Part shown: positions 9,603-18,582 of the stretch, in pieces | Layout of the letters: each line of letters begins with the position of its first letter | How positions within the stretch are numbered: the stretch's first letter is position 1 | From: a bacterium (Candidatus Blackallbacteria) CG13_big_fil_rev_8_21_14_2_50_49_14 | Lineage (GTDB): Bacteria; Cyanobacteriota; Sericytochromatia; UBA7694 | Direction of reading: 5' to 3' | Assembly (NCBI GenBank): GCA_002783405.1 | Contig: PFGG01000080.1 | Location: 159,046 to 223,045 of the forward strand | DNA length: 64,000 nucleotides | Notes under the pieces: generated by a model | What the model was told of the DNA's origin: nothing | The model's input: only the letters and a program-made list of their open reading frames with translations | Databases searched by the model: none | Program-made: the position numbers and the translations under genes

Positions 9603-10178
9603 TTATTTGATCAGGTTCAAAGTCGTGTCCAAATTGCCGGAGACGACGCTCAGAATTTTGGTCATGCCTTCTACCGCGTTGCTGACATCGGCAATGCGGG
9701 TATTGATCGCTGCCAGAGCCAAGCCGGTGACCCCATCAAATTTGACGGTTCCAACCAGTGTGCCGCCGGTGACCAAGCCTGTGGTGGCATTCAGTGTGCC
9801 GCCCAAACGAATTTCACCCGTTACGGGGCTGATCACGTAATTGGCTGCAACGTTACTTTGGGCGGTAAAACCTGCAACCAAGGGGTCATCATTGATACCA
9901 ATCGAGGCTGCGCCTTGGGCCAGATTGTACTCTTGGTCGAAGTTGTCTTTCATCCAAAGCTCAAAACGGGGCAGTTGGCCGGGTTTGTCGAAAAAGGTTT
10001 TGATAAAGGTCGGGTATTTGAAAGGGGTGGCCTGGTTATCCACTACTTCTAAGGTTTGAGCCGTGTCATCTTTATCACGTGGGCTGGGAATCACCATGGT
10101 TTTCGACAGACGGGACTGTTCTTGGCGCAGAGGCGCATAGTCAAAAGTTGATTTACCGATTACAACAGGTACAGCCAT
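9603..10178 (-). CDS. Unrecognised protein, second gene of a two-gene operon
   Basis: 191 residues, starting at an ATG with a perfect AGGAGG six bases upstream. No signal peptide or membrane segment. The first 90 residues are polar; residues 95-150 are rich in Gly, Thr and Val with turns such as SPVTGEIRLGG and NATTGLVTGG, suggesting beta structure; the last 45 residues form an amphipathic helix ending NLDTTLNLIK. That helical end resembles the C-terminus of the upstream neighbour (both have short SG-x-x-D-x-x-L-N-x-L patterns), which suggests a related assembly or export signal. I do not recognise the family. Its start lies 28 bp after the upstream gene. Confidence 0.7.
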   Translation of the reverse strand: MAVPVVIGKSTFDYAPLRQEQSRLSKTMVIPSPRDKDDTAQTLEVVDNQATPFKYPTFIKTFFDKPGQLPRFELWMKDNFDQEYNLAQGAASIGINDDPLVAGFTAQSNVAANYVISPVTGEIRLGGTLNATTGLVTGGTLVGTVKFDGVTGLALAAINTRIADVSNAVEGMTKILSVVSGNLDTTLNLIK

Positions 10179-10206
10179 TAAATTCCTCCTAAAGCTTGAA
10201 AGCAGA

Positions 10207-11652
10207 TTATCTAATTATAGAGAGCAGACTGTTCAAGGGATTGATATCAATCCCAGAGATCAGTGTGGTTAAAGATTCAAGAACGCCTTGGGCCTTCTGA
10301 ATTTCGTCGTTGACATCTTCAAGGCGAACCCGATCGCCCAAATCATAATCAACTTTGCCAGCAATTCCCAAAACGCTGTGTTGAGAAGCTGACCAGTCTG
10401 AGGTAATTACGGAACTTGCGGAGTGTGGCTTTATACCTGCGACAGCTCCTGTTTCAAGGTTGACCCCATTGAAAATACCTTCAACGCGTATTCCATTCTG
10501 ACCAGCAACGGTAGAGGTTGCTTTGATCACGAGATTATTATTGCCATTTTTCAGAAAGCGTTGGATATAGACATCGGGGTCGATATCCTGGGCGCCCTTG
10601 AGTTGGTCATTGTTAAAATCAGGATCAAAGAAGGGGATCGTCAGGTTGGCTCCCGCACCGTTTGTGGGGTCACTGTAAATCGCCAGTTTGGCCCCATTTA
10701 GCTCAACCTCAAAGGTGACACCCGGAGGAGCCGTGATGCGAATATTGCTGAATTCACCGTCGGGATAGGAGCGACCATAATTGGTTAAAACATTGGGGGC
10801 AGCAATGGGAACCAAAGGATTTGAACCTGAGGCTACGGGGTCATCGCGCATGCCCAATTGTTCGTTGTTGGCCACACCATCGCCCAAACCATTGGGTGGA
10901 TCAGGAGGGCCCGCAGGTGGTGGAATACGGCGAATTTCCATTTCACGTCCAAAATAATAGGGCTTATTGAGCTGGGCGTCTGGATGCCAAATGCTGTTAT
11001 TCAATGAACCAAAAGATGGGCGGTAACGGATCAGGCCTGTCAGGCGGTCTACCTGATAGCGGTTATCATCAATGATATTGCTGCCGTATTTATCGGTCAG
11101 ACGGTTGACTGCTGTCATGTGAGGGTTGACGAAATCATGGCCTTTGATCAGAACCATGGAACCCAGGGGCACAACACCGCCGACCAAATTGGTAAAGGCA
11201 GCACCAACCGTAACGGTCACGGTGTTTCCGGCTACACCGAGATTGGTAATCGTACGTTGCTCGCCGTTGACTTCGATTTCTTCGCCGACATGCAACAAAG
11301 ATTCAAACGGTGTTTGGCTTTTGTCGAGAGACAGGGTGGTGGCACTTCCCGAGGAAGAGACCAAACCCGCGTAGCGAACCGAGTCTGCACGCATACTTTC
11401 GATAAAAAGAGGGGTGCCCATGGGCATACTGTAGGTCGCAATATTGCTCGGTACAGTGACATTGCGTGTTAGCTCGGCGGTCATTTCGAGATTCACATCG
11501 CCATAATTCCGTGCCACGGTACGGTAAGTGTTGCGTGTTTTGATTTCCTGATTTTCAAGATTCTGAGCACGCAACTGCATCAGAACAAACTCGATATCCC
11601 CGAAGGGCATGATATTACTTGGGACTGACCGGTATCCACCCACTGCTACCAT
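10207..11652 (-). CDS. Unrecognised beta-rich protein, first gene of a two-gene operon
   Basis: 481 residues, no N-terminal signal. The ATG has GAGGAA about 12 bases upstream. After an N-terminal helix (FVLMQLRAQNLENQEIKTRN), residues 50-180 look like a small beta domain (SGSATTLSLDK, GEEIEVNGEQRTI, VTVTVG); residues 190-250 include RYQVDRLTGLIRYRP; a proline-rich linker (PPPAGPPDPP) precedes a second beta region; the C-terminus is helical and ends in LNSLLSIIR. The texture recalls virion or secreted filament structural proteins, but no hallmark phage gene is nearby, so this is not claimed. Function unknown; probably co-transcribed with the 191-residue gene. Confidence 0.7.
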   Translation of the reverse strand: MVAVGGYRSVPSNIMPFGDIEFVLMQLRAQNLENQEIKTRNTYRTVARNYGDVNLEMTAELTRNVTVPSNIATYSMPMGTPLFIESMRADSVRYAGLVSSSGSATTLSLDKSQTPFESLLHVGEEIEVNGEQRTITNLGVAGNTVTVTVGAAFTNLVGGVVPLGSMVLIKGHDFVNPHMTAVNRLTDKYGSNIIDDNRYQVDRLTGLIRYRPSFGSLNNSIWHPDAQLNKPYYFGREMEIRRIPPPAGPPDPPNGLGDGVANNEQLGMRDDPVASGSNPLVPIAAPNVLTNYGRSYPDGEFSNIRITAPPGVTFEVELNGAKLAIYSDPTNGAGANLTIPFFDPDFNNDQLKGAQDIDPDVYIQRFLKNGNNNLVIKATSTVAGQNGIRVEGIFNGVNLETGAVAGIKPHSASSVITSDWSASQHSVLGIAGKVDYDLGDRVRLEDVNDEIQKAQGVLESLTTLISGIDINPLNSLLSIIR

Positions 11653-12117
11653 TGCGTGTTGTGTTCCTCGCTTCTGCTTATTTTACTCAGAAAGTCTCTA
11701 GTCACTATCTTAGATAGAAACCTGAAGAGACGAGCGTCATTTAATTAAAATTTAATATTGGCTGGGATTTATTTAACAGTTTAAGTCACTTTCTGTTTGG
11801 TTGAGAGGGCATTTTTTATTTGCCTTGCCTTTGGCTGGGGGGTGAAGAAGCTGATGGAGTTGAACTTCGCTGACTTCGTTCAGTTTCTTGCTGACTTTAG
11901 TGGACTGTATTCTGTGATATTATTTTTCTTGGTAATGCCCATCGGTCGCTCGGGCAGAGCAGACGTGAAACTTGGGAAATGAGAGCTTATGCTGCTGATT
12001 TTCCCATTCCGATGTAAAACTCAAAGTACGAAAATTCATGCCTGCAGGGGGGTGGAGTGTCACTCTTAATATACTCCTGGCACAACCAGAGCAATAATTA
12101 CACTGAATGAGGTAGCT
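11653..12117. other. 465-bp intergenic region between divergent genes
   Basis: AT-rich stretch separating the leftward unknown operon from the rightward S51-like gene. A TATACT at 12070-12075 is a possible -10 box for the latter, without a good -35 partner. GAGG at 12109-12112 is its ribosome site. A short open frame at 11797-11982 has no ribosome site and is not called a gene. Confidence 0.4.
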
Positions 12118-13047
12118 ATGTTTCCAACAGCATTGATATACAGCTCACATAACCGTAGCGAAGAGATTCACCGTTGGTGGATTGTCGAACGGGCTTTAAA
12201 AGATCCTTTCAACAAAACCGTGCTCTATCTGCCCATGTCCATGGGAAGTCAAGACAGCCAGGAATACAGTTGGGGAACTTTTCGTTGGTATTTTGAGTTC
12301 TTCCGTAAATGGGGCCTTGAACCCCGCAATTTTTACTGGAACGATCAGATGTCCAAAGCAGACGTAGATCTCCTCTTTGACTGGTTGGTGAATACCCAGG
12401 TTGTGATTTTGGGTGGCGGCAGCAGCACCCTTGGACGTAACCGTTACAATGCCTTGGGTGAGCGTTATTATGGTGACCCCTATATGTTTGAGCGAATTCT
12501 GCATGAACGTCAGGATCGGGGCTTGCTGACGGTTGGCTTTTCTGCCGGTGCAGATCAACTCTGTTCTTATATGATGGGAGCTGTAGAAGCCGGTTCTCAT
12601 GATGTCTCTGGTTTTGGCCTTGCCCATAATGTCATGTGTACACTTCACCATGAGTGGGGCCGTGAAGGCAGCCTGAAATATGCCGCAGCCCGTTTCCCCA
12701 GCAATGTGGTGTTTGGCTTGCCCAATGACTCAGCCTTGGCTGTTGATCAGGGTTTCCTTGATTCTGGCAATATCTGGCAGCTGATAGAGTTTGTGGTAGA
12801 TACCAGCTGGGATATTCCCAACGAACAATTCCATATCAAGACCCGCCAGGGTATGAATATCGATCACTATTATGCTGACGGCCGCCACTGGACCTTCAAA
12901 AATGGCGACAAGATGGTGCGCGTTATGTCTCAGGATGATCAATACCATGGCGTTTGGGTTGTACTTGCCAATGGCCAGATCTATGATTACTGGTCTCAGA
13001 ATCGCAGTCTGTATCCCAGTATTGAAGCCATTTTGGCTTCTCACTGA
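12118..13047 (+). CDS. Peptidase family S51-like protein (dipeptidase E/cyanophycinase type)
   Basis: 309 residues, no signal peptide. The nucleophile elbow GFSAGAD places the probable catalytic Ser at 142, and the preceding strand-loop VVILGGGSS (95-103) matches the glycine-rich oxyanion region of family S51. Known members are aspartyl dipeptidases and cyanophycinases, which cut aspartyl bonds or the storage polymer cyanophycin. Which substrate applies here is not visible; no cyanophycin synthetase lies in the window, although a partial ATP-grasp gene sits at the left edge. GAGG precedes the ATG by five bases. A strong hairpin follows the stop. Confidence 0.72.
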   Translation: MFPTALIYSSHNRSEEIHRWWIVERALKDPFNKTVLYLPMSMGSQDSQEYSWGTFRWYFEFFRKWGLEPRNFYWNDQMSKADVDLLFDWLVNTQVVILGGGSSTLGRNRYNALGERYYGDPYMFERILHERQDRGLLTVGFSAGADQLCSYMMGAVEAGSHDVSGFGLAHNVMCTLHHEWGREGSLKYAAARFPSNVVFGLPNDSALAVDQGFLDSGNIWQLIEFVVDTSWDIPNEQFHIKTRQGMNIDHYYADGRHWTFKNGDKMVRVMSQDDQYHGVWVVLANGQIYDYWSQNRSLYPSIEAILASH

Positions 13048-13049
13048 TT

Positions 13050-14882
13050 TTGTCTGAACTTCAGGGCAGGGGGGCTTCGGCCCTCCTGTCCCTCCTCGTT
13101 TTTGTGCTTGTTTCAGGCGTTTTGATGCCCCCTGTCTTTGCTTTGGACTGGGGGCATCGTCTGGAAGCTGAAAAGATTCCAGGGGCTGTTGCTTTGCAGG
13201 TGGCTGCCGGTCATCCTGTGCTGGTAAAGACCTTTGGCGTGCAAAGGCACAAAGCGAAGATTCCACTTTCAGAAAACACACTTTTGCCCCTGGATGCGCT
13301 GTCTGAGCTTTTTTTAAGCAATTTGCTTTTGCAGGATGTGAAAGCCGGCAAACTGGATTTGGATGAGAATATTAACAGCTATTTGCAAAAGCTTCAGGTC
13401 GTCAATCCTTTTTCGAGTGCCCTAAGCTTGCGTCATTTACTTTCTCACCGCGATGGTTTCCCTGAATGGTGGGCGGGGCGTTGGGTTGAAAATTCACGCA
13501 AAGTTCCCAGTTTGGAAAAAAATCTGAACTATGGTTTAAAACCCCTGGTGCTGGCGCCTGGCAGCACGCCTACGCCTGGCAGCTGGGGTGCGGTTTTGGA
13601 GGGCTATTTACTTGAAACACTGAACAACAAACCTGTCGCAGATCAGATCAAAGCAGCCTGGGGTTTAAAATCCCTTCATGTGGGCCTGCCCGCTGCTGAA
13701 CGGCGTTTACAGGGCCATCTGCTCAAAGAAGAGCGTCTCTTGACTTATCCTGAGCGGCTTTACAGTACGGCTCCTTTGCAGGATCAGCTCTATCTCAGTG
13801 TTGCTGAAATGGGAAAAATGCTTGAGAAATGGGCGGGCACACAAGTGGGCATGGAATCCATTTCGCCGCTCTTATTTTCTTCTGGCAGAGAGGCTTCTGA
13901 GCCGACTTTGGGGGTTTACCGTTTGGCTGGGGCTGAGGGACTGTTTTACGTTGAAAGCCATCATTTAGGCGTCTCTCAGCTTTTATTGGTGCAGCCGCGT
14001 GAAAAAAAAGCTGTTTATTTGAGTTTGGGGCGCGAAGACCGTGATTTGATTTGGGAATGGGCCTATGAACTCTTGGGTTGGCAGCCTACCAAACTAAAAC
14101 CTTCTGTTTCTGCTTCACAGCAGGGGGTTTCAGGGCTTTATGGGTATCCCCATTTTCACCGTCAGAGTCTGGCTGCCTTGGCGCGTTTGCATCGGGGCCT
14201 GCTGAAGGTTGAAGAAAATTCAACGGGAGTTCTCACGCTTAGCAGCCAGGGCTTGGATCCTTTTGGTGGCTTTGTAGGCCAAACGATTTGGGAACCGGTA
14301 GGCCCGCTTGAATACCAGCGCCAAAATAGATCAGAGCGACTTCGCTTCAGCAAACTGGCGGAAGGTGGGTTTGCACTGCATTCTGAGCAGGGCCAGCAGG
14401 GGGTGTATTTTCCGCTTGTCTGGCAGAAGCATCCTCTTGTACAAGCGGCGATGGCCTTGTTTTTGGCGCTGTGTTTGCTGCTCTGTTCCGTTCGTCAGTT
14501 TTATAATTTCTGGAACCATGAAGAACCGCTGACCCAAGCGGAGCGTTCAGAGGCCGAGACCTCAGATCCTTCTCTTTTAATGGCCATTGCTGCGGCCTGT
14601 GGCTGGGTCTTTTTGCTGGGTTTTCCCTTGGCCTTTTTCCATGAGGCCTTGCCCGGTGAAATGAGTCTGGCCTGGCAGGACCCCTTGAATCCGTGGCTAT
14701 TTGGACTCTTGCTTCTGCCGCTTTTTCAGATTATTTTTACGGTAATAGCTTTGCTTTTGGCTTGGAGCCAGTTCAAAACTTGGGGGCGTTTGGATCGGGG
14801 CCTTGCGCTTTTGCAAGCAGGAGCTACGTTTGCCCTTGTTTGGGTTTTATATACCTGGCATTTAATTGGCTTTCAGTTTTAA
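13050..14882 (+). CDS. Serine beta-lactamase-fold membrane protein lacking catalytic residues
   Basis: About 610 residues from a TTG at 13050, a start chosen because it gives a plausible signal peptide (ALLSLLVFVLVSGVLMPPVFA). There is no clear ribosome site, and GTG 13101 or ATG 13125 are alternatives. Residues 35-330 follow the class C beta-lactamase/penicillin-binding (S12) fold: DLDENINSYL and LRHLLSHRDG match the family. The S-x-x-K tetrad is replaced (A and E at the expected Ser and Lys, in LLPLDALSEL) and the Y-x-N motif is absent (PTPGSWGAVLEGYLLE). Four hydrophobic spans near the C-terminus should anchor it. It is probably a non-catalytic relative that binds a peptide or glycan. It overlaps the convergent kinase gene by 4 bp. 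Confidence 0.75.
   Translation: MSELQGRGASALLSLLVFVLVSGVLMPPVFALDWGHRLEAEKIPGAVALQVAAGHPVLVKTFGVQRHKAKIPLSENTLLPLDALSELFLSNLLLQDVKAGKLDLDENINSYLQKLQVVNPFSSALSLRHLLSHRDGFPEWWAGRWVENSRKVPSLEKNLNYGLKPLVLAPGSTPTPGSWGAVLEGYLLETLNNKPVADQIKAAWGLKSLHVGLPAAERRLQGHLLKEERLLTYPERLYSTAPLQDQLYLSVAEMGKMLEKWAGTQVGMESISPLLFSSGREASEPTLGVYRLAGAEGLFYVESHHLGVSQLLLVQPREKKAVYLSLGREDRDLIWEWAYELLGWQPTKLKPSVSASQQGVSGLYGYPHFHRQSLAALARLHRGLLKVEENSTGVLTLSSQGLDPFGGFVGQTIWEPVGPLEYQRQNRSERLRFSKLAEGGFALHSEQGQQGVYFPLVWQKHPLVQAAMALFLALCLLLCSVRQFYNFWNHEEPLTQAERSEAETSDPSLLMAIAAACGWVFLLGFPLAFFHEALPGEMSLAWQDPLNPWLFGLLLLPLFQIIFTVIALLLAWSQFKTWGRLDRGLALLQAGATFALVWVLYTWHLIGFQF
13064..13103 (+). terminator. Strong hairpin with UUCG loop after the S51-like gene
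   Basis: A 12-bp GC-rich stem (13064-13075 with 13080-13091, two G-T pairs) closed by C(TTCG)G, the very stable tetraloop, with TTTTT at 13099-13103. It lies inside the apparent first codons of the next gene, so it could be a plain terminator (implying a later start for that gene) or an attenuator. Confidence 0.75.
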
Positions 14883-16024
14883 CCTGGGCTCTGGTAGCGC
14901 ATCGGCAGCCAGAGATTAAACGTGCTGCTGGGGCCTTCTTGGGGGACATACTCCAGTTGGGCCTGCAATAATTGGCTGAGACGAAGTGCAATTGAAAGCC
15001 CCAGGCCTGTGGAATGTTCTCCAGAAGTGGGGCGGGCCGAAAGATGAGCAAACTTTTCATACATATGGGCTTGATCTTCCTTGCTGAAGCCGGGGCCTTG
15101 ATCTTCTACCTGTAAGCGGATTTTGGGCTCAAGATAGTCTGCGTGCAGGGTGATTTGTTTCATGGGAGGAGAAAACTTCAAGGCGTTTGAGACCAGATTA
15201 TCAAGAATTTCTCTCAAGAGAAGCGGGTCTGTGCAGATCGTTGGCAGATCAGGATCTGTTTTTAAAACCAGATCTAAATTTTTTTCTTTGGCCAAGGGCA
15301 AAGCATCTGACCAGATTTGCTCCAAAAGTTCCTGAACAGAAAACCAGTGGGGATGCGCCCTGATTTTTCCATTTTCCAAACGGTGGATATCGAGCAGGTT
15401 GCTGATAATCGCCCGCATGCGTTGGGCATTGCGATCGACCATTTGGGCGTATTGTGAGATTTCTTCTGCTTGAATCTGAGTTGCATTTTCTTCCAGAATA
15501 TGGGCTGCACCTGAAATCGCATTGAGAGGGGAGCGCAGATCGTGAGAGACAATTGCTAAAAGCTCATCTTTTTCCTGATTTAAGACCTCTAATTTCAAGG
15601 CTTGTTTTTCAAATTGCAGGGCCTGTTGTGAGATCTGTTCCTGGGCCCGACGCAGTGAAAGATGGGTATTGACCCGTGCCAAGAGTTCCTGAACGCGGAA
15701 GGGTTTGGTGATATAGTCTACGCCCCCGGCCTTGAATCCTTCTAGAATATCTTCCTGTTCGGTGCGCGCAGTTAAAAAGACCACAGGAATTTTTTCAGTT
15801 TCTGCCTGTGATTTGAGTTTGCGGCAAAGTTCAAATCCACTGATTTCAGGCATCATGACATCGAGCAGAATAAGATCTGGGATTTCATGAGCAAGAATTT
15901 TAAGTGCTTCTTGCCCACTTTCTGCACTGGAAATCAAATAACCCTGTCGTTCCAGGGCTGTTCTTAAGACAAAAATATTTTGACGCGAGTCATCCACAAT
16001 AAGAATCTGATCAGTTTTAGCCAA
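14879..16024 (-). CDS. Response regulator/histidine kinase hybrid
   Basis: 381 residues. The N-terminal receiver is complete: acidic pair DD at 11-12, phosphorylation site Asp55 (LILLDVMMP) and Lys107 (TKPF). A helical linker leads to a HisKA domain with His161 in VSHDLRSPL, then an HATPase with N box NLVSNALKFS, G1 DQGPGF and G2 GLGLSIA. There is no membrane segment, so it is cytoplasmic and probably a middle or output component of a phosphorelay. Its partner is not obvious in the window. ATG start at 16024; its 3' end overlaps the convergent membrane protein gene by 4 bp. Confidence 0.92.
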   Translation of the reverse strand: MAKTDQILIVDDSRQNIFVLRTALERQGYLISSAESGQEALKILAHEIPDLILLDVMMPEISGFELCRKLKSQAETEKIPVVFLTARTEQEDILEGFKAGGVDYITKPFRVQELLARVNTHLSLRRAQEQISQQALQFEKQALKLEVLNQEKDELLAIVSHDLRSPLNAISGAAHILEENATQIQAEEISQYAQMVDRNAQRMRAIISNLLDIHRLENGKIRAHPHWFSVQELLEQIWSDALPLAKEKNLDLVLKTDPDLPTICTDPLLLREILDNLVSNALKFSPPMKQITLHADYLEPKIRLQVEDQGPGFSKEDQAHMYEKFAHLSARPTSGEHSTGLGLSIALRLSQLLQAQLEYVPQEGPSSTFNLWLPMRYQSPG

Positions 16025-16105
16025 CGGCTTTACTCCATCGGGTTACTCTAGAAAGGTGTGCTTATTATAGCAAAAGCAGGTTTTTTTTTCTTGATTATTT
16101 TTTAC

Positions 16106-16747
16106 TCAGCTGTCTTGCTTGAGTGTACGCGCCAAGGTCAGACTTAGCCCCGATTCTGTCGGCAGGGTCTTTTTTGCTTCTGCCAAGGTGGCGCCTGTGG
16201 TGAAGATATCGTCTACCAGCAGAAGGGTTTTTCCGCTCAGTTTTTGCACTTGTCGCTCTGAGACGGTGTCAAAGCAGTTATTCAGGGCCAGTCGGCGTTC
16301 TTCTAAAGAAAGTGCGTGTAAGGCGGGGGTGAGTTTTTTACGGATCAGAATTGGTCTCACAGGGCTGTTTAAGGCTTCAGACAAACCGCGCGCCAGAGCT
16401 TCTGCCTGATTATAACCCCGTTCGTTCAGGCGTTCTGCATGCAGGGGAATGGGCACAATGGCCTGTATCGGGCGATTGAAATGTCGGAACCACTCTCCCA
16501 GATAAAACCCCATGCTGTGTGCCAGAGGGGCGCGACCGTGGTATTTGGTTTGACCCAGCAATTGACGTAAAAGACCCTGATAGGGGCCGTAGGCCATTTC
16601 AGGCCAATCTCCCCCTATCAGGGCTTCTGAATCAGAAAAACTTTCAATTTGCTGCCAACAGGCACGACACAAGGCTCGTTGGGCGGAACGCCGACAATTC
16701 AGGCAGCGGATTTGCCAAAACAAGGGGCTATTTAATAACGACTTCAA
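16106..16747 (-). CDS. comF: ComF family phosphoribosyltransferase-fold protein
   Basis: About 213 residues from a TTG at 16747 preceded by GGGAG; a longer frame runs upstream to 16894 but would overlap the FecR gene by 167 bp and adds residues absent from the family. An N-terminal zinc-finger-like C-x2-C...C-x2-C (CLNC, CRAC) is followed by the type I phosphoribosyltransferase signature LLLVDDIFTTGAT. ERGYNQAEALA is also typical. ComF is needed for DNA uptake in naturally competent bacteria, although its exact role is not settled. The start overlaps the FecR gene end by 20 bp, so the two are probably co-translated. Confidence 0.88.
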   Translation of the reverse strand: MKSLLNSPLFWQIRCLNCRRSAQRALCRACWQQIESFSDSEALIGGDWPEMAYGPYQGLLRQLLGQTKYHGRAPLAHSMGFYLGEWFRHFNRPIQAIVPIPLHAERLNERGYNQAEALARGLSEALNSPVRPILIRKKLTPALHALSLEERRLALNNCFDTVSERQVQKLSGKTLLLVDDIFTTGATLAEAKKTLPTESGLSLTLARTLKQDS

Positions 16748-17579
16748 GTTCTCCCGTGGCAGGCGTCGTGTTAATATTCTGACCTGGAGAATTCTGGTTG
16801 ATCTGAACCTGTTGTTGCGGGTTGTCGGGTGAAACCGGGCTATTGGAAAAACCATTGCCAGTTTGCCCGTTGTTTTCAGGAGGGTCCTGGGCAACGGGTT
16901 CCTGTTGGCGCAGATTGTTCAGATCCACAGGTTGAGGCGGAGCCGGAGGCAGGCCTTGGCCGACCAGGGTCATCATGCCAGCCCCCAAATTCACCATGTT
17001 TTGCAGGTCGGGGCCACTTACGCCCACATTGCCTTCAAAAACAGTGATCTGCGTGATAATATCAGGCAGAGCGAGTGCCACGGGGAAGGTGCCAAAACCC
17101 AAGGGTTGCGCTGTATTCATGCTGCTGCGGTCGGGCATGGGTAGAAAGGTGCTTTGGGTCGTGGGTTTTTCTTCCACACTGACCATAAATTCGGTTCCCA
17201 AAACAGTGGCAACAGCGGTACGGGTGCGTACACGCATTTTCTGGTTTTGTTTTTGAACTTTGAAATAGGCTTTTCCCTTGTGCAACTGCACTTGTTTGGC
17301 GGCCGCTGCACGGATGCGTGCTATTGAACGACTGCCCAAGCGCACCACAGAACCATCGGCGTAATGGATTTGCGCGCGGGAATTCCCACCTGTGCGGATA
17401 TAGGTACCACTTGAAAGGGGCATGCCACGCGAAGCGCTGATCCAATGGCCTCCGCGATTGATTTGAACCGTATTGTGGGTCCAGGCGACACGGGCTGCAC
17501 TATCAGCCTGACTTTCGTGGGGGCTTGCCAGAACCAGAACGACGGCGGTCAGACTCAGCGGTAAAATTCTTTTCATCAT
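16728..17579 (-). CDS. Secreted FecR-domain protein
   Basis: 283 residues. The signal peptide MMKRILPLSLTAVVLVLA is followed by a FecR domain at about 35-140 (HYADGSVVRLGSRS, KGKAYFKVQ, TAVATVLGTEFMV). The C-terminal third is rich in Pro, Gln and Asn (PENNGQTGNGFSNSPVS) and probably unstructured. In classical FecR the domain is the periplasmic half of a transmembrane anti-sigma factor. Here it is secreted with no cytoplasmic part or sigma factor nearby, which is common for FecR-domain proteins of unknown role. It starts 11 bp after the barrel-like gene, so an envelope operon is likely. Confidence 0.85.
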   Translation of the reverse strand: MMKRILPLSLTAVVLVLASPHESQADSAARVAWTHNTVQINRGGHWISASRGMPLSSGTYIRTGGNSRAQIHYADGSVVRLGSRSIARIRAAAAKQVQLHKGKAYFKVQKQNQKMRVRTRTAVATVLGTEFMVSVEEKPTTQSTFLPMPDRSSMNTAQPLGFGTFPVALALPDIITQITVFEGNVGVSGPDLQNMVNLGAGMMTLVGQGLPPAPPQPVDLNNLRQQEPVAQDPPENNGQTGNGFSNSPVSPDNPQQQVQINQNSPGQNINTTPATGELEVVIK

Positions 17580-17589
17580 GCGTTTTCCT

Positions 17590-18582
17590 CTAGCTTTCAG
17601 ATTGAATCGCTGTAATCAGATTGATACCCATGGAGAAAATCCCCGCACTGCGTTGAGCATCTACCATATTCACGATCTGATTATAGTCTCCCCTTGCTTC
17701 GATTATAAACCATGGGCGCAGGACGTGCCACTGTAAGGCGAGACTTCCACCAAACCTGAATTCATCAAGAAATTCAGGGGTTGCAGAATAGCCACGGGGC
17801 TGAACCTGGGCGTTGGCAAACAGGAAAAGATCGTCGGTGATATTGTGGCGGTAACCAGCGAAAAGCAGGTTGCCCATATAGGAAAAATCATTGCTTTGGG
17901 CTGCGAGGTAGTCCATCTGGTAACCCAGATAGAGAATATGTTTCTTTTCAAAGAACTGATACCAGGTGGCTCCGAGCATAAAATCGTTGTCAAAACGCTG
18001 AACATTGGGGTCGCGCCCCAAAGAACTGGACAGCACGGGTATCCAACCGCCATAGAGATTGAAACTGTCGCCGAACCACTGTGAAACAGTCGCTGAGAGG
18101 GGGATTCCCAAAATCTGGTTGCGGCCCGCCAGATTGAAGTTATTGAACCAAAAGCCCTGACTGCGCAGCAGGATTTGGGTATTGGTGGGGAAGGTATAGC
18201 GCAGAATGCCGGTCAGCATACTGCGGTTGACCACACTGCCCTGGCCGCCAGCGACCTGATCTACATTGCTGTTGTATTCGGTTTGATTGCGCAGCTCCAA
18301 ACGCCAAAACCAAGGGTTTTGGGTGGGCAACATCCGACTGAAATCATCTTCAAGAGGGCGTTGGTTGGGGTCGGGAACATAATTGGGATCCTCTTCTGGC
18401 AGAACCAGCTCTGACTCAGACAATTCAGGCTCTTCATCTGCGGTTTCGCTGTCATCTGTCTGTTGGACCTGGCTGAGAAGAAGAGGGGCTGGGGCCGCCA
18501 CCGCGAAATTGCTGAAACTCAGAACTGAGGCGCTCAGTAAGGCTGTTAGCCAAGTAGGGTTGAGTAGAGAAGACATTTTCAT
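17590..18582 (-). CDS. Putative outer membrane beta-barrel protein
   Basis: 330 residues. A signal peptide (about residues 1-30, ending AVAAPAP) is followed by a very acidic linker (DDSETADEEPELSESE) and then about 240 residues with alternating polar and hydrophobic residues, many Trp/Tyr/Phe and repeated short strands (WFWRLELRNQTEYNS, ILRYTFP, LLRSQGFWFNNF, LFLFANAQV, LRPWFIIEARGDYN), the pattern of an outer-membrane barrel. Specific family not recognised. AAGGA lies nine bases before the ATG. It heads the set barrel protein-FecR protein-comF. Confidence 0.75.
   Translation of the reverse strand: MKMSSLLNPTWLTALLSASVLSFSNFAVAAPAPLLLSQVQQTDDSETADEEPELSESELVLPEEDPNYVPDPNQRPLEDDFSRMLPTQNPWFWRLELRNQTEYNSNVDQVAGGQGSVVNRSMLTGILRYTFPTNTQILLRSQGFWFNNFNLAGRNQILGIPLSATVSQWFGDSFNLYGGWIPVLSSSLGRDPNVQRFDNDFMLGATWYQFFEKKHILYLGYQMDYLAAQSNDFSYMGNLLFAGYRHNITDDLFLFANAQVQPRGYSATPEFLDEFRFGGSLALQWHVLRPWFIIEARGDYNQIVNMVDAQRSAGIFSMGINLITAIQSES

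Noticed and set aside
9603..11652. Prophage or phage-tail remnant
   Set aside because: Some beta-rich texture, but no integrase, terminase, portal or lysis gene nearby.
11797..11982. 61-residue hydrophobic frame with a non-ATG start
   Set aside because: No ribosome site; composition is that of the AT-rich intergenic region.
16748..16894. N-terminal extension of comF up to the ATG at 16894
   Set aside because: Would overlap the FecR gene by 167 bp and is not part of ComF; the TTG at 16747 has GGGAG upstream.
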